From Sphingomonas vulcanisoli (GTDB taxonomy: Bacteria > Pseudomonadota > Alphaproteobacteria > Sphingomonadales > Sphingomonadaceae), in NCBI RefSeq assembly GCF_011761305.1, contig NZ_JAAOZC010000012.1, forward strand, positions 28,211 through 92,210: DNA of 64,000 bases, written 5' to 3'. Below the pieces are notes generated by a model that worked only from the letters and a program-made list of their open reading frames with translations, did no database searches and had not been told where the DNA came from. A program made the translations under genes and the position numbers. Of the stretch, positions 17,306-26,934 are shown in pieces. How positions within the stretch are numbered: position 1 is the stretch's first letter; the number at the start of each line of letters is the position of its first letter.

Positions 17306-18559
17306 ATGACACTGACTCATATTCAGATCACCCATGCCAAGGCGACCAACAAGGCGTTTCGTATGTCCGATGGCCGAGGCCTTGCCATCGTCATCCAACC
17401 CTGTGGATCGAAGATCTGGCGATGGAGCTATCGCTTCGAAACCCGACAGAAGACGTTGCATATCGGCATTTGGCCAAAGGTCGGGATCGCTGATGCTCGT
17501 CGAAAGTGCGAGCAGGCCCGCGAACTGCTCAGCGAAGGCATCGACCCCGCGATCGTGAAGCGGTTTGGAAGGGGTGCCGCAAAGATCAAGATTGCGCCCG
17601 GCAACAGCTTCCGGGTCGTCGCGGAAGAATGGTTGCGCAAGCTGGAGCAAGAGGGACTTGCCGACATCACGATTGGGAAGACGCGATGGCTGCTCGATAA
17701 GGCGTATGCCGCGCTAGGCTCCTTGCCGATCGAAGTGATCCGCCCCGTTGATGCTCTGGCGGCGTTAAAAAAGATCGAAGCCAAAGGGCATTACGAGACG
17801 GCTCGCCGGCTTCGCAGCGTTCTGAGCAGAGTCTTTCGCTATGGCGTGGCGACTGGGCGGATCGAGCGCGATGTCGCGGCAGACTTACGCGGCGCGATCG
17901 TGGCGCCCAAAGCAAAGAACCTCGCTGCGATCACAACCTCGCGAGAGGCGGGGCAGTTGATCAGGGCAATCGAAGCTTATTCGGGCTGTGAGATCACCTC
18001 CTATGCCTTAAAGCTATCGGCACACCTGTTCGTCCGGCCTGGAGAGCTTCGCCGCGCGGAATGGCGAGAATTTGACGTGGATGCGTGCGTCTGGATGATC
18101 CCGGCGGAGAAGATGAAGAAGCGCCGCCCTCATCAGGTGCCGCTATCGCGTCAAGTTATGGAATTGCTCGATAACCTGCACGACCTGACGGGACATGATC
18201 GCTACGTTTTCCCGTGCCTTGGAAAGCAAAATGTCCCGATGTCGGAGAACACCGTGAACCAAGCGATCCGTCGGCTTGGATACGGCAGGGATGAGATGAC
18301 AGCGCACGGTTTCAGGGCGATGGCAGCAACGCTCCTGAACGAATCCGGACTTTGGCATCCAGACGCTATTGAGCGCCAGCTGGCCCATCTTGAAGCGAAC
18401 CAAATCCGGAGAGCCTACACGCGCGGTGAATATTGGCCTGAGCGGGTAAGACTCATGCAATGGTGGTCAGACTACGTGGACGATCTTCGAAAAGAGGAGC
18501 CAGCGCCAGTATCTACCTTTGGCACACGGTTCAAACCTGCTCTCCGATCAGTCTCCTGA
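17306..18559 (+). CDS. P4-type tyrosine recombinase (integrase 1)
   Basis: The 417-residue integrase has an N-terminal DUF4102-type domain (residues about 5-90, FRMSDGRGLAIVIQP), a SAM-like core-binding domain and a C-terminal catalytic domain. Candidate catalytic residues are Arg in RPGELRRAEW (about 244), His-x-x-Arg in TAHGFRAMAATLL (about 334-337), His in RQLAHLE (361) and Tyr in RRAYTRGEYW (about 371). A GGAG site precedes ATG 17306. It points away from the tRNA-Leu gene and is closely related to the integrases at 31799 and 48144. It appears intact. Confidence 0.93.
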   Translation: MTLTHIQITHAKATNKAFRMSDGRGLAIVIQPCGSKIWRWSYRFETRQKTLHIGIWPKVGIADARRKCEQARELLSEGIDPAIVKRFGRGAAKIKIAPGNSFRVVAEEWLRKLEQEGLADITIGKTRWLLDKAYAALGSLPIEVIRPVDALAALKKIEAKGHYETARRLRSVLSRVFRYGVATGRIERDVAADLRGAIVAPKAKNLAAITTSREAGQLIRAIEAYSGCEITSYALKLSAHLFVRPGELRRAEWREFDVDACVWMIPAEKMKKRRPHQVPLSRQVMELLDNLHDLTGHDRYVFPCLGKQNVPMSENTVNQAIRRLGYGRDEMTAHGFRAMAATLLNESGLWHPDAIERQLAHLEANQIRRAYTRGEYWPERVRLMQWWSDYVDDLRKEEPAPVSTFGTRFKPALRSVS

Positions 18560-18743
18560 GGCTCTTGAATGGAATGAGCGTCGAGCGACCGACTTTGACG
18601 ATATCCAAATCGCCAGCCTCGATCAGCTCATAGATACGTGAGCGGCTTAAGCCGGTGAGTTGAACGGCTGTCGGGATCCGAACGGTCAGCGGCTCGATTG
18701 AGACGTTGGCCGTTCGAGTTTGTGGGTCTGAATTAACGCGCAT
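18531..18743 (-). CDS. AlpA-family transcriptional regulator / excisionase (1)
   Basis: The 70-residue helix-turn-helix protein contains IPTAVQLTGLSRSRIYELIE and TLIPFKSLRRLI, the winged-helix pattern of AlpA/MerR-like phage regulators that control integrase expression or excision. ATG 18743 has a GGAGAG Shine-Dalgarno sequence six bases upstream; a GTG four codons earlier (18755) is an alternative. It is convergent with integrase 1, overlapping its 3' end by about 29 bases. The same arrangement occurs beside integrase 2. Confidence 0.87.
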   Translation of the reverse strand: MRVNSDPQTRTANVSIEPLTVRIPTAVQLTGLSRSRIYELIEAGDLDIVKVGRSTLIPFKSLRRLIGEQV

Positions 18744-18958
18744 ATTGCTCTCCACGGACAGCTAGAGCGCGCAATCATCCTTTGATCGATATACGCGAGA
18801 TAGACACTGCTAAGGGTCGACGCGGGCGCATTCGGTGCGCTCCGACGAATACTTCTCAAAAAAATTGTCTCTTCGAAGCTGCCACGATAATCGTGAGCCG
18901 ATGAAAGGCGGGGCGCTTAGAGGGGGCTGGCCTATCTTGAAGGTAGGGATGACGGCCA

Positions 18959-21109
18959 GTGAAACTCGCGTTGCGAACAACACTTGAAAGAGACCCTGCT
19001 GAGTTAAAGAGCCGTCTCAGCGAAATCATAGCGCTATCGAATGGGGAGAAGGAAGCGCTTGGGTTTCTTCCTAACTCCGCCTACGAGGAAGCAATCGCGC
19101 AGAAGCGTCTCTTCGCCATGTTGGCGGAAGATGATGACGGCCAGTCCGCTGTTGTCGGCTACATACTGCACGGCGGCGTATTTCCCCACGCGCGGGTCCA
19201 GCAGGTATGCACGAAGCCCGATTGGCGGAGGCACAAAGTCGCTTCTGCACTGATCGATGCTCTGGTGAGCGATCTGGAGCGAGCTGGCTTTCTAACGGTG
19301 AAAGCGAAAGTCGCTGATGATCTTGCCCATGCTCAGGCGTTTTATGAGCAACATGGCTTTGAGGCTGTTACTTCCAAGGCTGGCGGTAACACGCGCGGCA
19401 GAACTATAATCATCCGCGTTCGTAATCTGGCGACACCCCACCTGTTTTCCGTTGCGCCCGCCACGATCGATCTTGGCTTGCCAAAGCGCTTTGGGAATGA
19501 GGCCTCCTTTTACACTTTCGATCTCAACGTCTTTTTTGATCTGGTGAAAAACCGGCAACGGCACGATGCGGCCTGCGCCCTTTTTGGTGCCGCTCTGGAT
19601 CACCGCATCCGGCTTGGTATCGCGTCCGAATTTATCACCGAGCTTAGGCGCACCTCGATCGGGCAGAAAAATGATCCCGTACTTCAGATGGCTCTGCAAC
19701 TCCCAAGGCTACCTCCGCCGGTCAACGCTCAAGATCTTGATCGCTTGGCCTACGAAATCCATCAAATCGTATTCACGGATAGGAAGGACGCCAGCGCTGG
19801 TTCAACCCAAGCTCTAAGCGATGCCCGCCACCTAGCCCATTCAGCGCTTTCCCGTGTATCGGGGTTCATTACTAGTGATGGCGCCCTTCTGGAGGCTCGC
19901 GACGAGCTTCTGGCTAAAATCGGCATTGATATTGCTGGGTTGGACGAGCTTCTAACACTGCTGCCAGACGCCCTTGACGAGCAATCCCCCAATGAACGGA
20001 AGGGCGACGGCTTCGAATGCAAGACACCATCCGCTGATGAAGTGGCTGCCTATCTGACGACGGCCAACGTCCCAGCTAGCGTTATCGACGAGGTCTGTGG
20101 AACGCCCACGGGGCGGGCTGTCGGTTGGCGTTGTGGAATCTGGGTGGAATCAAAAACTGTCGCGGTCGCTTGCTTAGCCTCCCCCGTCTCGACTGCCGGT
20201 GAAGATCGGCTGCTCATCAACGTGGATGCGGGTCATCTCGATCGGGAGCTTTACGCCGAATACCTGCTGGACGCGGCTATCAAACAGGCGTGTTTGAATA
20301 ATCCCGCCGCCATACGTTTGCTAAATGTGCAAGGGCAGCCGACTGTAGGCGCGCTTGCCGCCACCCGCGGCTTCGTTGCTACAGGTTCAGGTCACGACCT
20401 AGTCAAAGTTGCAATCGGCCAGCCAATTACCCGCGATAATTGGGAGGCGACACGGCAGTCCACCCGGCGCAAAACGGGTTTGGCGCTTCCAGCGCAGTGG
20501 CCCAATTTTCAAAACGGTTCGCGCGACATCGCTGTAACGAATAGCTCCGGTCAGTCGCTAGACCTTTCGCCAGAGCGATTTGAGGATATCTTCGGGCCAA
20601 CCCTCTATCTGTGGCCGGGCAGAGAAGCGGTAATCGTCCCCATCCAACGCGCCTACGCCGACGAACTGCTGGGAACGAATACACAGACCCGGCTTTCCTT
20701 CATCGAGGATCGCGATGCGTCGTTCTTGTCGCGCAGAGCTTACGTAAACACGCCGCGCGCCAGAAATGCCATGCGACCTGGCCTCGCCATCCTGTTCTAC
20801 GAATCTGGAAAAAATGGTGGGCGAAGCGCCGTGGTTGCGGTTGGCCGGATTGTGGATTCCGTCCTTGTCCCTAAGGAGACCACGTCAAGAGATGCCATGC
20901 GCAGGGTGGTCGTCGATGACCTCTCAGAATTTTCCGCGATGGATGAAGTGTTGATGACGACCTTTGATAATTTGATCGCGTTTCCCACCCCCGTTCGCTT
21001 CGCCACTCTGAAGGGTTTCGGCGCTGCTGGAAGCAATAATCTGATTTCCGCATTCCCTCTATCTCACGAAAATCTGGCCCGCGTTATTGAGGCTGCGTGG
21101 AGGAAATGA
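18959..21109 (+). CDS. Multidomain GNAT-PIN-GNAT-EVE/PUA-like protein
   Basis: The 716-residue protein starts at GTG 18959 after AGGTAGGG. Four parts can be seen. Residues 5-155 are a GNAT acetyltransferase with the acetyl-CoA segment CTKPDWRRHKVASALIDAL. Residues 184-320 look like a PIN nuclease, with Asp188, Glu224, Asp288 and Asp307 in FDLN, ASEF, SDARHL and ITSD. Residues 385-490 again look GNAT-like (LYAEYLLDAAIKQA, ATRGFVATGSGHDLVKV). Residues 540-716 resemble an EVE/PUA-like fold ending with GAAGSNNLISAFPLS. A gene for an ASCH-domain protein overlaps its 3' end. Function is unknown; domain calls other than the first GNAT and PIN are by eye. Confidence 0.8.
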   Translation: MKLALRTTLERDPAELKSRLSEIIALSNGEKEALGFLPNSAYEEAIAQKRLFAMLAEDDDGQSAVVGYILHGGVFPHARVQQVCTKPDWRRHKVASALIDALVSDLERAGFLTVKAKVADDLAHAQAFYEQHGFEAVTSKAGGNTRGRTIIIRVRNLATPHLFSVAPATIDLGLPKRFGNEASFYTFDLNVFFDLVKNRQRHDAACALFGAALDHRIRLGIASEFITELRRTSIGQKNDPVLQMALQLPRLPPPVNAQDLDRLAYEIHQIVFTDRKDASAGSTQALSDARHLAHSALSRVSGFITSDGALLEARDELLAKIGIDIAGLDELLTLLPDALDEQSPNERKGDGFECKTPSADEVAAYLTTANVPASVIDEVCGTPTGRAVGWRCGIWVESKTVAVACLASPVSTAGEDRLLINVDAGHLDRELYAEYLLDAAIKQACLNNPAAIRLLNVQGQPTVGALAATRGFVATGSGHDLVKVAIGQPITRDNWEATRQSTRRKTGLALPAQWPNFQNGSRDIAVTNSSGQSLDLSPERFEDIFGPTLYLWPGREAVIVPIQRAYADELLGTNTQTRLSFIEDRDASFLSRRAYVNTPRARNAMRPGLAILFYESGKNGGRSAVVAVGRIVDSVLVPKETTSRDAMRRVVVDDLSEFSAMDEVLMTTFDNLIAFPTPVRFATLKGFGAAGSNNLISAFPLSHENLARVIEAAWRK

Positions 21110-21546
21110 CCCCCGACAGCGACGCAATAATCTCCATCCATCCCCGTCACGCCAATGCCATTCTGGATGGCGCGAAAACAATCGAGTTACGTCGCCGGAT
21201 ACCCTATCTTTCGATCGGTACACGGCTCTGGATTTATGCCACGCGGCCGATAGGCGCTGTCATTGGGATGGCGACAGTGGAGCGCATTGTTCGGGGTGAT
21301 CCTGAGGAAATTTGGCTAGAATTTGGAGATCAGGCCGGCATTGAGCGGATTGACTTCGACGCCTATTTTGATGGCGCGCAGGAAGCGATCGGCCTGATAC
21401 TGGTTGATGTTCGGCGTAATGCTGAGCACGTGGAGATCGAACAGTTGCGTTGTCTGCGCGATCGTTTCCACCCTCCTCAAGTCATGATGAATATTAGCAA
21501 TCGTGAAGCCCAGCTGCTGCACCGTATGGCTGGTTCGAAGGGGTAG
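21097..21546 (+). CDS. ASCH/PUA-like domain protein
   Basis: The 149-residue protein begins with ISIHPRHANAILDGAKTIEL, the ASCH-type entry (HP..A..I..G.K..E.R), followed by RLWIYATRPIGAVIGMATVERIV, strand-rich sequence expected for the nucleic-acid-binding PUA-like fold. It overlaps the preceding multidomain gene by 13 bases, so translation is coupled. ASCH proteins are predicted RNA-binding factors or cytidine-acetylating/hydrolysing enzymes. The pairing suggests a functional two-gene module in the mobile element. Confidence 0.83.
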   Translation: MEEMTPDSDAIISIHPRHANAILDGAKTIELRRRIPYLSIGTRLWIYATRPIGAVIGMATVERIVRGDPEEIWLEFGDQAGIERIDFDAYFDGAQEAIGLILVDVRRNAEHVEIEQLRCLRDRFHPPQVMMNISNREAQLLHRMAGSKG

Positions 21547-21660
21547 CGATCTGCTTCGTCGTAAAGACAAGCTGGGGCCGGCATTTGACGCATTAAGGGC
21601 TGCCTCTAGCGGTTAATCGAACGACAGCTGACGTGCGCCTCAAAGCTCCTCCAGTCATAA

Positions 21661-21835
21661 CTAGAGGCCAGGGTTATCATCGTGCCCTTGCGGGCTGGGT
21701 TGCACAACGAGCCTGGCAGCACCGGCGGGCGTCAGCCCGCCTATCCCGTTATGCGGTCGCACACGGTTGTAGCCGTCGCGCCAGTCGCTCAGCACCGAGC
21801 GGCCATGGCTCAACGACGCGAACAGATTATGTGGC
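21661..21835 (-). pseudogene. C-terminal remnant of an IS3-family transposase
   Basis: Read on the minus strand, the segment encodes SVLSDWRDGYNRVRPHNGIG followed by GLTPAGAARLVVQPS before a stop at 21661-21663. This is the end of the DDE integrase core of IS3-type transposases (W..DYN..RPH..LGGLTP). The rest of the transposase and any terminal repeats are gone. The methylase open frame also extends upstream across this remnant on the opposite strand, so the long upstream start for that gene is not credible. Confidence 0.75.
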
Positions 21836-21927
21836 TTGGAAGACCCCTAGATATCGTCGCCGCCAAGCGTTGGCCCGTTTCGCGCACCTTACAGGGCTTC
21901 TCCTTTGCGGCTCGCCTATCCGTCGGT

Positions 21928-24900
21928 ATGAAACCAGAAAGGGGGTGCCGTTTGGCCGATTCCGCGTTGTTCATTTCCGGTGCGCTCTTCACCACCGATT
22001 ATCTTGTAGAAGCGATCAGGGACACCGCCGCATATCGCGCTGTCGATGTAGCCCGATTGCGGGCGCGGCTCGATCAGATCGCCGCTGAATTTCCGCAAGA
22101 TCAGCGGACAAATGAAAGCCAGACCGAAGACGATTTCATCTGGCCGGTGCTGATTGCACTCGGCTGGTCGGAATCGCTTCGCCAACAGAATCTGACTGTC
22201 ACGGGGCGCGATGACGTGCCCGATGGCCTGCTATTTGCGGACGCGGCGGCGAAAGCTTCGGCCAACGCGCAACGAGACCAATGGCGGCGCTACGCGCACG
22301 GCCTCGCCGTCGTCGAAAGCAAGCGCTGGGCGCGCCCTTTGGACCGCGCATCTGGCCGCGATGAAACCACCGCGCCGTCCACTCAGATGCTGCGCTATCT
22401 ACGCCGGATCGACGATCTGACGGGTGGCGCACTGCGCTGGGGCATCCTCACCAACGGCACGCGCTGGCGGCTCTATTGGGCGGGCGCACGGTCGATCTCG
22501 GAAGAGTTTCTCGAAATCGACTTGGGCCGCGTCCTTGCCCTCGATAGCGGCGGCGACTTGTTCGCCGATTCCGCCACGCGCGACCATTGGCTGCGGGTCT
22601 TCGCGGTAATGTTCGGGCGCGAGGCGTTCCTGCGGGACGGCGTGGAGCAGCGCTCGTTCCACGATCGCGCCCGCGCCGAGGCCGCGTTCTATGAGGAACG
22701 GGTCGCCGCCAGCCTCTCGAAGCTGGTGTTCGATGTCGTGTTCCCCAGCCTGGCCAAGTCCATCGCCGACGCCGCGCCGGAAGCGCCGTTGACCGACGTT
22801 CGGGACGCTGCGCTGGTGCTCCTCTATCGCCTGCTTTTCCTGCTATATGCTGAGGATCGCGACCTGCTGCCGGTCAGCGACCCGCGATATGACGACTATT
22901 CGCTGCGCCCGCTGAGGCTCGATGTCGGCAGGCGCGTGACCAATGGGGACGCATTTTCCACGTCCGCCGCCCGCATCTGGTCGCATGTTTCCGATCTGTC
23001 GCGGATCATCGACAAGGGCGATGCGTCCGTCGGTATTCCGCCTTACAATGGCGGCCTGTTCGCCACGGGCGGAACACCCCTACTTGCCAGCGCCCGCGTG
23101 CCGGACACCGTGATGGCTCCCGCCCTTGATGCGCTTTCCTACGAGCGATCGTCGGGCGAGCGCCGCTACATCAATTACCGCGATCTCTCCGTCCAGCAGC
23201 TCGGCTCGATCTACGAACGGCTGCTGGAATTCGAGATTGTGCGCGACGAGACCGACGCGCTGACGGTTCGCCCAAACCTTTTCGCACGCAAGAACAGCGG
23301 CAGCTACTATACGCCTGACGAGCTGGTCGGACTGATTCTCGACGAAACGCTCGAACCGCTCGTCACTGAGCGGCTGGACGCCTTTCGCTCGGCGTTTGCG
23401 AAGCTCAATGCCAAGGACGCCGAAGATTATCGGCGGCGCGAATTGCGCGATGCCGATCCGGCCAACGCGATCCTGTCGCTTCGCGTTTGCGATCCGGCGA
23501 TGGGATCGGGGCACTTCCTCGTCAGCCTGGTCGATACGCTTGCCGACCATGTGCTCGATGCGATGGCGGAAGCCGCCGCGCTGGGCGTCGATCTGCACTA
23601 CACCTCGCCGCTCGCCGACAAAATCGAGGATATTCGCGCCACGATCCTGAAGAACGCCAGGACGGCGAACTGGACCATCGATGAGGAACAGCTCGACGAC
23701 CGGCACATCGTCCGCCGCATGGTGCTGAAACGCTGTGTCTATGGCGTGGACAAGAATCCGATGGCGGTCGAACTTGCCAAGGTCGCGCTGTGGCTTCACA
23801 CATTCACGGTCGGCGCGCCGCTATCGTTCATCGACCACCACCTGCACGCCGGCGACAGCCTGTTCGGCCTCTGGGTGCGCGACGCCATCGACAAGGCGAC
23901 CGCGATGGGCGGCGAGCTTTTCTACAACGAGGCGCTGCGCAACGCGCAGCGCTCGGCGGAAGCGATGAAAACGATCGAAGCGCTGACCGATGTGGAGATC
24001 GCGGAGGCGCATCGTTCGGCGGCGATGTATGAAGACGTGGAGCTGATGACCGGCGAACTCGACGGTTTTGTCAGCTTCCTCCACGGGCTCGACTGGCTTG
24101 ATCTGAGAGCCAAGGACAAGGCCCTGGCCCGGCTCTGGCTCGATGGCCGGTTCGGCGATCCCATGCCGATCGCGCGTGGCCGTAAATCGCCGGAAGGCGG
24201 CATGGCGAAGCCGGAGGAAGTCGAGGCGTTCACCGCGATCTGGGAACGCGCGCGGGCGCTCATTGGCGAAGAACGCTTCCTCAACTGGCAGATTGCCTTC
24301 CCCGGCGTGTGGGACAATTGGGCCAGCAAAGGGCGAGAAGGCGGGTTCGACGCCGTGGTGGGCAATCCTCCTTGGGATAGGTTTGAATTCGAAGAACTGC
24401 CGTGGTTCGCCGCGCGTGATGCCGCGATTGCAACAGAGCCGCTGAAATCAAAACGCAAAGCCATGATCGCGGCGTTGAAGGTCAGCAATCCAACACTCCT
24501 TGCGGAGTTCGAGACCGCCCAAGCGCGACAGACAGCGGCGGCAAAGATTGTCAGAAACGGAAAAATATACTGTGAGCTGACCAGCGGGAAGCTCAACATC
24601 TATAAAATTTTCGTCGAGCGGGCGATTTCACTGGTTAAGCCGGAGGGCATGGTCGGTCTCTTGACGCCAATCGGTATCGGAACGGACCATAATGTCGCGT
24701 CATTCCTGCGAAAAATCACCGAAGCCGACCGGCTCAAGGCATTTGTGGCCTTCGAAAATAAGCGGCACTGGTTGTTCGCCGACGTGCACGCCGAGGACCA
24801 ACCTACGATATTTTGCGTTGGCGGCTGGAAGCGGGCATTTCAAAAGTTTGCGTACGGGGTAAAACTGCACCGTCTTCCAACTGATCCCGACGCGCCCAAG

Positions 24901-26025
24901 CCAGTAACACTCACTCGCGAAACCTTGGCCAAAGTGAATCCGACGACGGGGACAATGCCAATTTTCCGGTCGATGATCGACTTGGGAATAGTGGCAAAAG
25001 TCTATGATAGCTCTCCGGTGTTGATCGAAGGGACAGGGCGCAATGAAGCTCCCGTGTGGCCGATAAAATATCGGCAGATGATCAACATGACGAGCAGGAG
25101 CGAAGGTTTTCGGACCGCTCAAATGCTTACTGAACAAGAGGGCGCTTGGCCTGTTGGCAACGGTGAGTTTGACTCGCCTGCCGGTCGATGGCTGCGCCTC
25201 TATGAAGGTAAGATGGTTTCGATCTTCAATCATCGATATGCGGGGGTGCGGAACCGGTCGAACTCTGTCAGTGGACAGGGAATCCCGGTGCACAGCTCGG
25301 AGACTGACCTCGCCGATCCGACTTTTCTGCCAATACCACGTTATTGGATTTTGGAATCGGATGCCGCTCCAGACTTCGAGTTCGCAATCGGCTTTAATGA
25401 TATCTGTAATACGAACAATTCGCGTAGCCTGATATCTGCTATAGTTCCAAGGGGTGCCTATGGAAACAAGTTACCTTTGCTGACTTGGACTGACGAAACG
25501 ATCATTAATTTACCGTTGCTGCAAGCGAACTTGGCATCAATCATTACCGACTATATCGCACGACAAAAAATTCAAAGCCGGAATCTGAGCAAGTATATAC
25601 TTGCTCAACTCCCCGTCGTGCCGCCTGCCGCCTACAATCGACGCTTCGGTCCCAAGTCCGCTGCTCAGATCGTCCGCGAGGCTGTGCTAGAACTGACATA
25701 CACCGCAAACGACCTTGCTCCCTTCGCGCGCGACATGGGCCATGTCGATGCGGCGGGAGACGTGCTCCCACCTTTCGTTTGGGACGAGGACCGGCGGTTA
25801 CGGCTGCGCGCCAAGCTGGATGCGTTTTACTTCATCCTCTACGGCGTTTTCGATCCCGCTGACCCATCGCGAAGTCGCGACGACATACGCTATATCTATT
25901 CGACCTTCCCAATCGTTGAACGAGAAGAGACGGAAAAATGGGGCAGTTACCGTAGCCGCGACCTGTGCCTCGCCTGGATCAATGCGCTGATGGCGGGACA
26001 GCCTGACGGCGCGGTTGCTGGGTAG
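21928..26025 (+). CDS. Type IIG-like (Eco57I-type) restriction-methylation enzyme
   Basis: The roughly 1365-residue enzyme combines an N-terminal region that could carry a nuclease with an N6-adenine methylase. SGSYYTPDELVG (about 457), VCDPAMGSGHFLVSL (about 520, SAM motif I) and VVGNPPWDRFEFEE (about 811, catalytic NPPW) are the key motifs. The C-terminal part from about 24.5 to 25.6 kb is visibly less GC-rich than the flanks and fits a target-recognition region. The start is uncertain: ATG 21928, or TTG 21952 just after AGAAAGGGGG. No BREX or DISARM partner genes lie nearby. Confidence 0.83.
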   Translation: MKPERGCRLADSALFISGALFTTDYLVEAIRDTAAYRAVDVARLRARLDQIAAEFPQDQRTNESQTEDDFIWPVLIALGWSESLRQQNLTVTGRDDVPDGLLFADAAAKASANAQRDQWRRYAHGLAVVESKRWARPLDRASGRDETTAPSTQMLRYLRRIDDLTGGALRWGILTNGTRWRLYWAGARSISEEFLEIDLGRVLALDSGGDLFADSATRDHWLRVFAVMFGREAFLRDGVEQRSFHDRARAEAAFYEERVAASLSKLVFDVVFPSLAKSIADAAPEAPLTDVRDAALVLLYRLLFLLYAEDRDLLPVSDPRYDDYSLRPLRLDVGRRVTNGDAFSTSAARIWSHVSDLSRIIDKGDASVGIPPYNGGLFATGGTPLLASARVPDTVMAPALDALSYERSSGERRYINYRDLSVQQLGSIYERLLEFEIVRDETDALTVRPNLFARKNSGSYYTPDELVGLILDETLEPLVTERLDAFRSAFAKLNAKDAEDYRRRELRDADPANAILSLRVCDPAMGSGHFLVSLVDTLADHVLDAMAEAAALGVDLHYTSPLADKIEDIRATILKNARTANWTIDEEQLDDRHIVRRMVLKRCVYGVDKNPMAVELAKVALWLHTFTVGAPLSFIDHHLHAGDSLFGLWVRDAIDKATAMGGELFYNEALRNAQRSAEAMKTIEALTDVEIAEAHRSAAMYEDVELMTGELDGFVSFLHGLDWLDLRAKDKALARLWLDGRFGDPMPIARGRKSPEGGMAKPEEVEAFTAIWERARALIGEERFLNWQIAFPGVWDNWASKGREGGFDAVVGNPPWDRFEFEELPWFAARDAAIATEPLKSKRKAMIAALKVSNPTLLAEFETAQARQTAAAKIVRNGKIYCELTSGKLNIYKIFVERAISLVKPEGMVGLLTPIGIGTDHNVASFLRKITEADRLKAFVAFENKRHWLFADVHAEDQPTIFCVGGWKRAFQKFAYGVKLHRLPTDPDAPKPVTLTRETLAKVNPTTGTMPIFRSMIDLGIVAKVYDSSPVLIEGTGRNEAPVWPIKYRQMINMTSRSEGFRTAQMLTEQEGAWPVGNGEFDSPAGRWLRLYEGKMVSIFNHRYAGVRNRSNSVSGQGIPVHSSETDLADPTFLPIPRYWILESDAAPDFEFAIGFNDICNTNNSRSLISAIVPRGAYGNKLPLLTWTDETIINLPLLQANLASIITDYIARQKIQSRNLSKYILAQLPVVPPAAYNRRFGPKSAAQIVREAVLELTYTANDLAPFARDMGHVDAAGDVLPPFVWDEDRRLRLRAKLDAFYFILYGVFDPADPSRSRDDIRYIYSTFPIVEREETEKWGSYRSRDLCLAWINALMAGQPDGAVAG

Positions 26026-26535
26026 TGGCTATCGCAAGCAATTCCTGAACCAGCTTGCGATGTGCGCGAGATATTTGACGACGAAGCCGAGCGAATCGAG
26101 GAGGCGATCGCTCGCCTTCGCAACTTGCTACATTACAGCTTCGTCGCGCTGACGCTTTCTTCCACCGTATAGCGATCCTTTGTCCGCATCAGCGGTTCTA
26201 GCCACGCGCGGCGCGATAACGGGCACTGCTTCAAGCAACAGCCGATCCTAGCCAAAATGCACGGCGGGCAGCTTGCTTCAACTGGATGCGACGCATATCT
26301 TGGTTAGGCGCTGCAAAAAGGGCGGCGCCGGGACTGGTAATCCTGACTGCAAATACACTTCGACGAGAGCTTCTCGCCGGGGTGCCTGTGCATATGTCCA
26401 GGTCGCTTGCGGCTAAAAGCGCAGGCGCATGAGCAGTCATGTTACCAGCCCCGGCTCCCGCGCTCAGCGCGCGGGAGCGATGGGTTTGCATCCAACCGAG
26501 CTTCCGGTCTCGCGTGGATGCGAACGGAGGCGAAC
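26026..26535. other. Gap without a convincing gene
   Basis: About 510 bases separate the methylase and a small gene. A short open frame ends at 26170-26172, reading VREIFDDEAERIEEAIARLR and then a hydrophobic tail. This could be a gene remnant but has no recognised start. A GGAGGCG sequence at 26525-26531 serves the next gene. Confidence 0.4.
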
Positions 26536-26934
26536 ATGGCAACTGCACGCCAACCTTCTTTGCCAACTGCTACTGAAGACGCCTGGGCCATCGCGATGAT
26601 CAGATTGCATGATGCCGATGCCGACTTCGAAATTGTGCGCGTGGAACTCAATCGTGCCGAGCGTGAGTATTTCGATATGTGCGGCAAATCTGGTGACGAT
26701 GCTGCGGCTATCTCACGGGAAGCGAATGCCAAGCAGCGCGTCGACAAGGCCTATGCCAACGAGCGCATCTTTGGCGACGCCTTATTCGAAGCGGCCAAAG
26801 CCTTTTACGATACGCCCTCTCCGGACCTGCCTTCCGCCATTCGTAAGATCGAACTCCTCCAACAGCATGGCTACGATGGCCAGATCGAACCACTGATCCT
26901 TGCAGATCTGCGTCAGTTGCTGCCACCAGCCTAG
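26536..26934 (+). CDS. Conserved-looking hypothetical protein of the mobile element
   Basis: The 132-residue protein starts at ATG 26536, seven bases after a GGAGG Shine-Dalgarno sequence. It is acidic and mostly helical (AWAIAMIRLHDADADFEIVR, then a KQRVDKAYANERIFGDALFE stretch). No known domain was recognised. The intact frame, good ribosome binding site and typical codon use support a real gene. It lies alone between the methylase and the lipoprotein gene. Confidence 0.65.
   Translation: MATARQPSLPTATEDAWAIAMIRLHDADADFEIVRVELNRAEREYFDMCGKSGDDAAAISREANAKQRVDKAYANERIFGDALFEAAKAFYDTPSPDLPSAIRKIELLQQHGYDGQIEPLILADLRQLLPPA

Noticed and set aside
21682..21927. N-terminal extension of the type IIG enzyme by 82 codons
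   Set aside because: This stretch overlaps an antisense IS3 transposase remnant and has no ribosome binding site or protein-like sequence.
21928..26025. Assignment of the methylase to BREX (PglX) or DISARM
   Set aside because: None of the partner genes (pglZ, brxC, drmA, drmB) is present on either side, so a stand-alone type IIG enzyme is the better reading.
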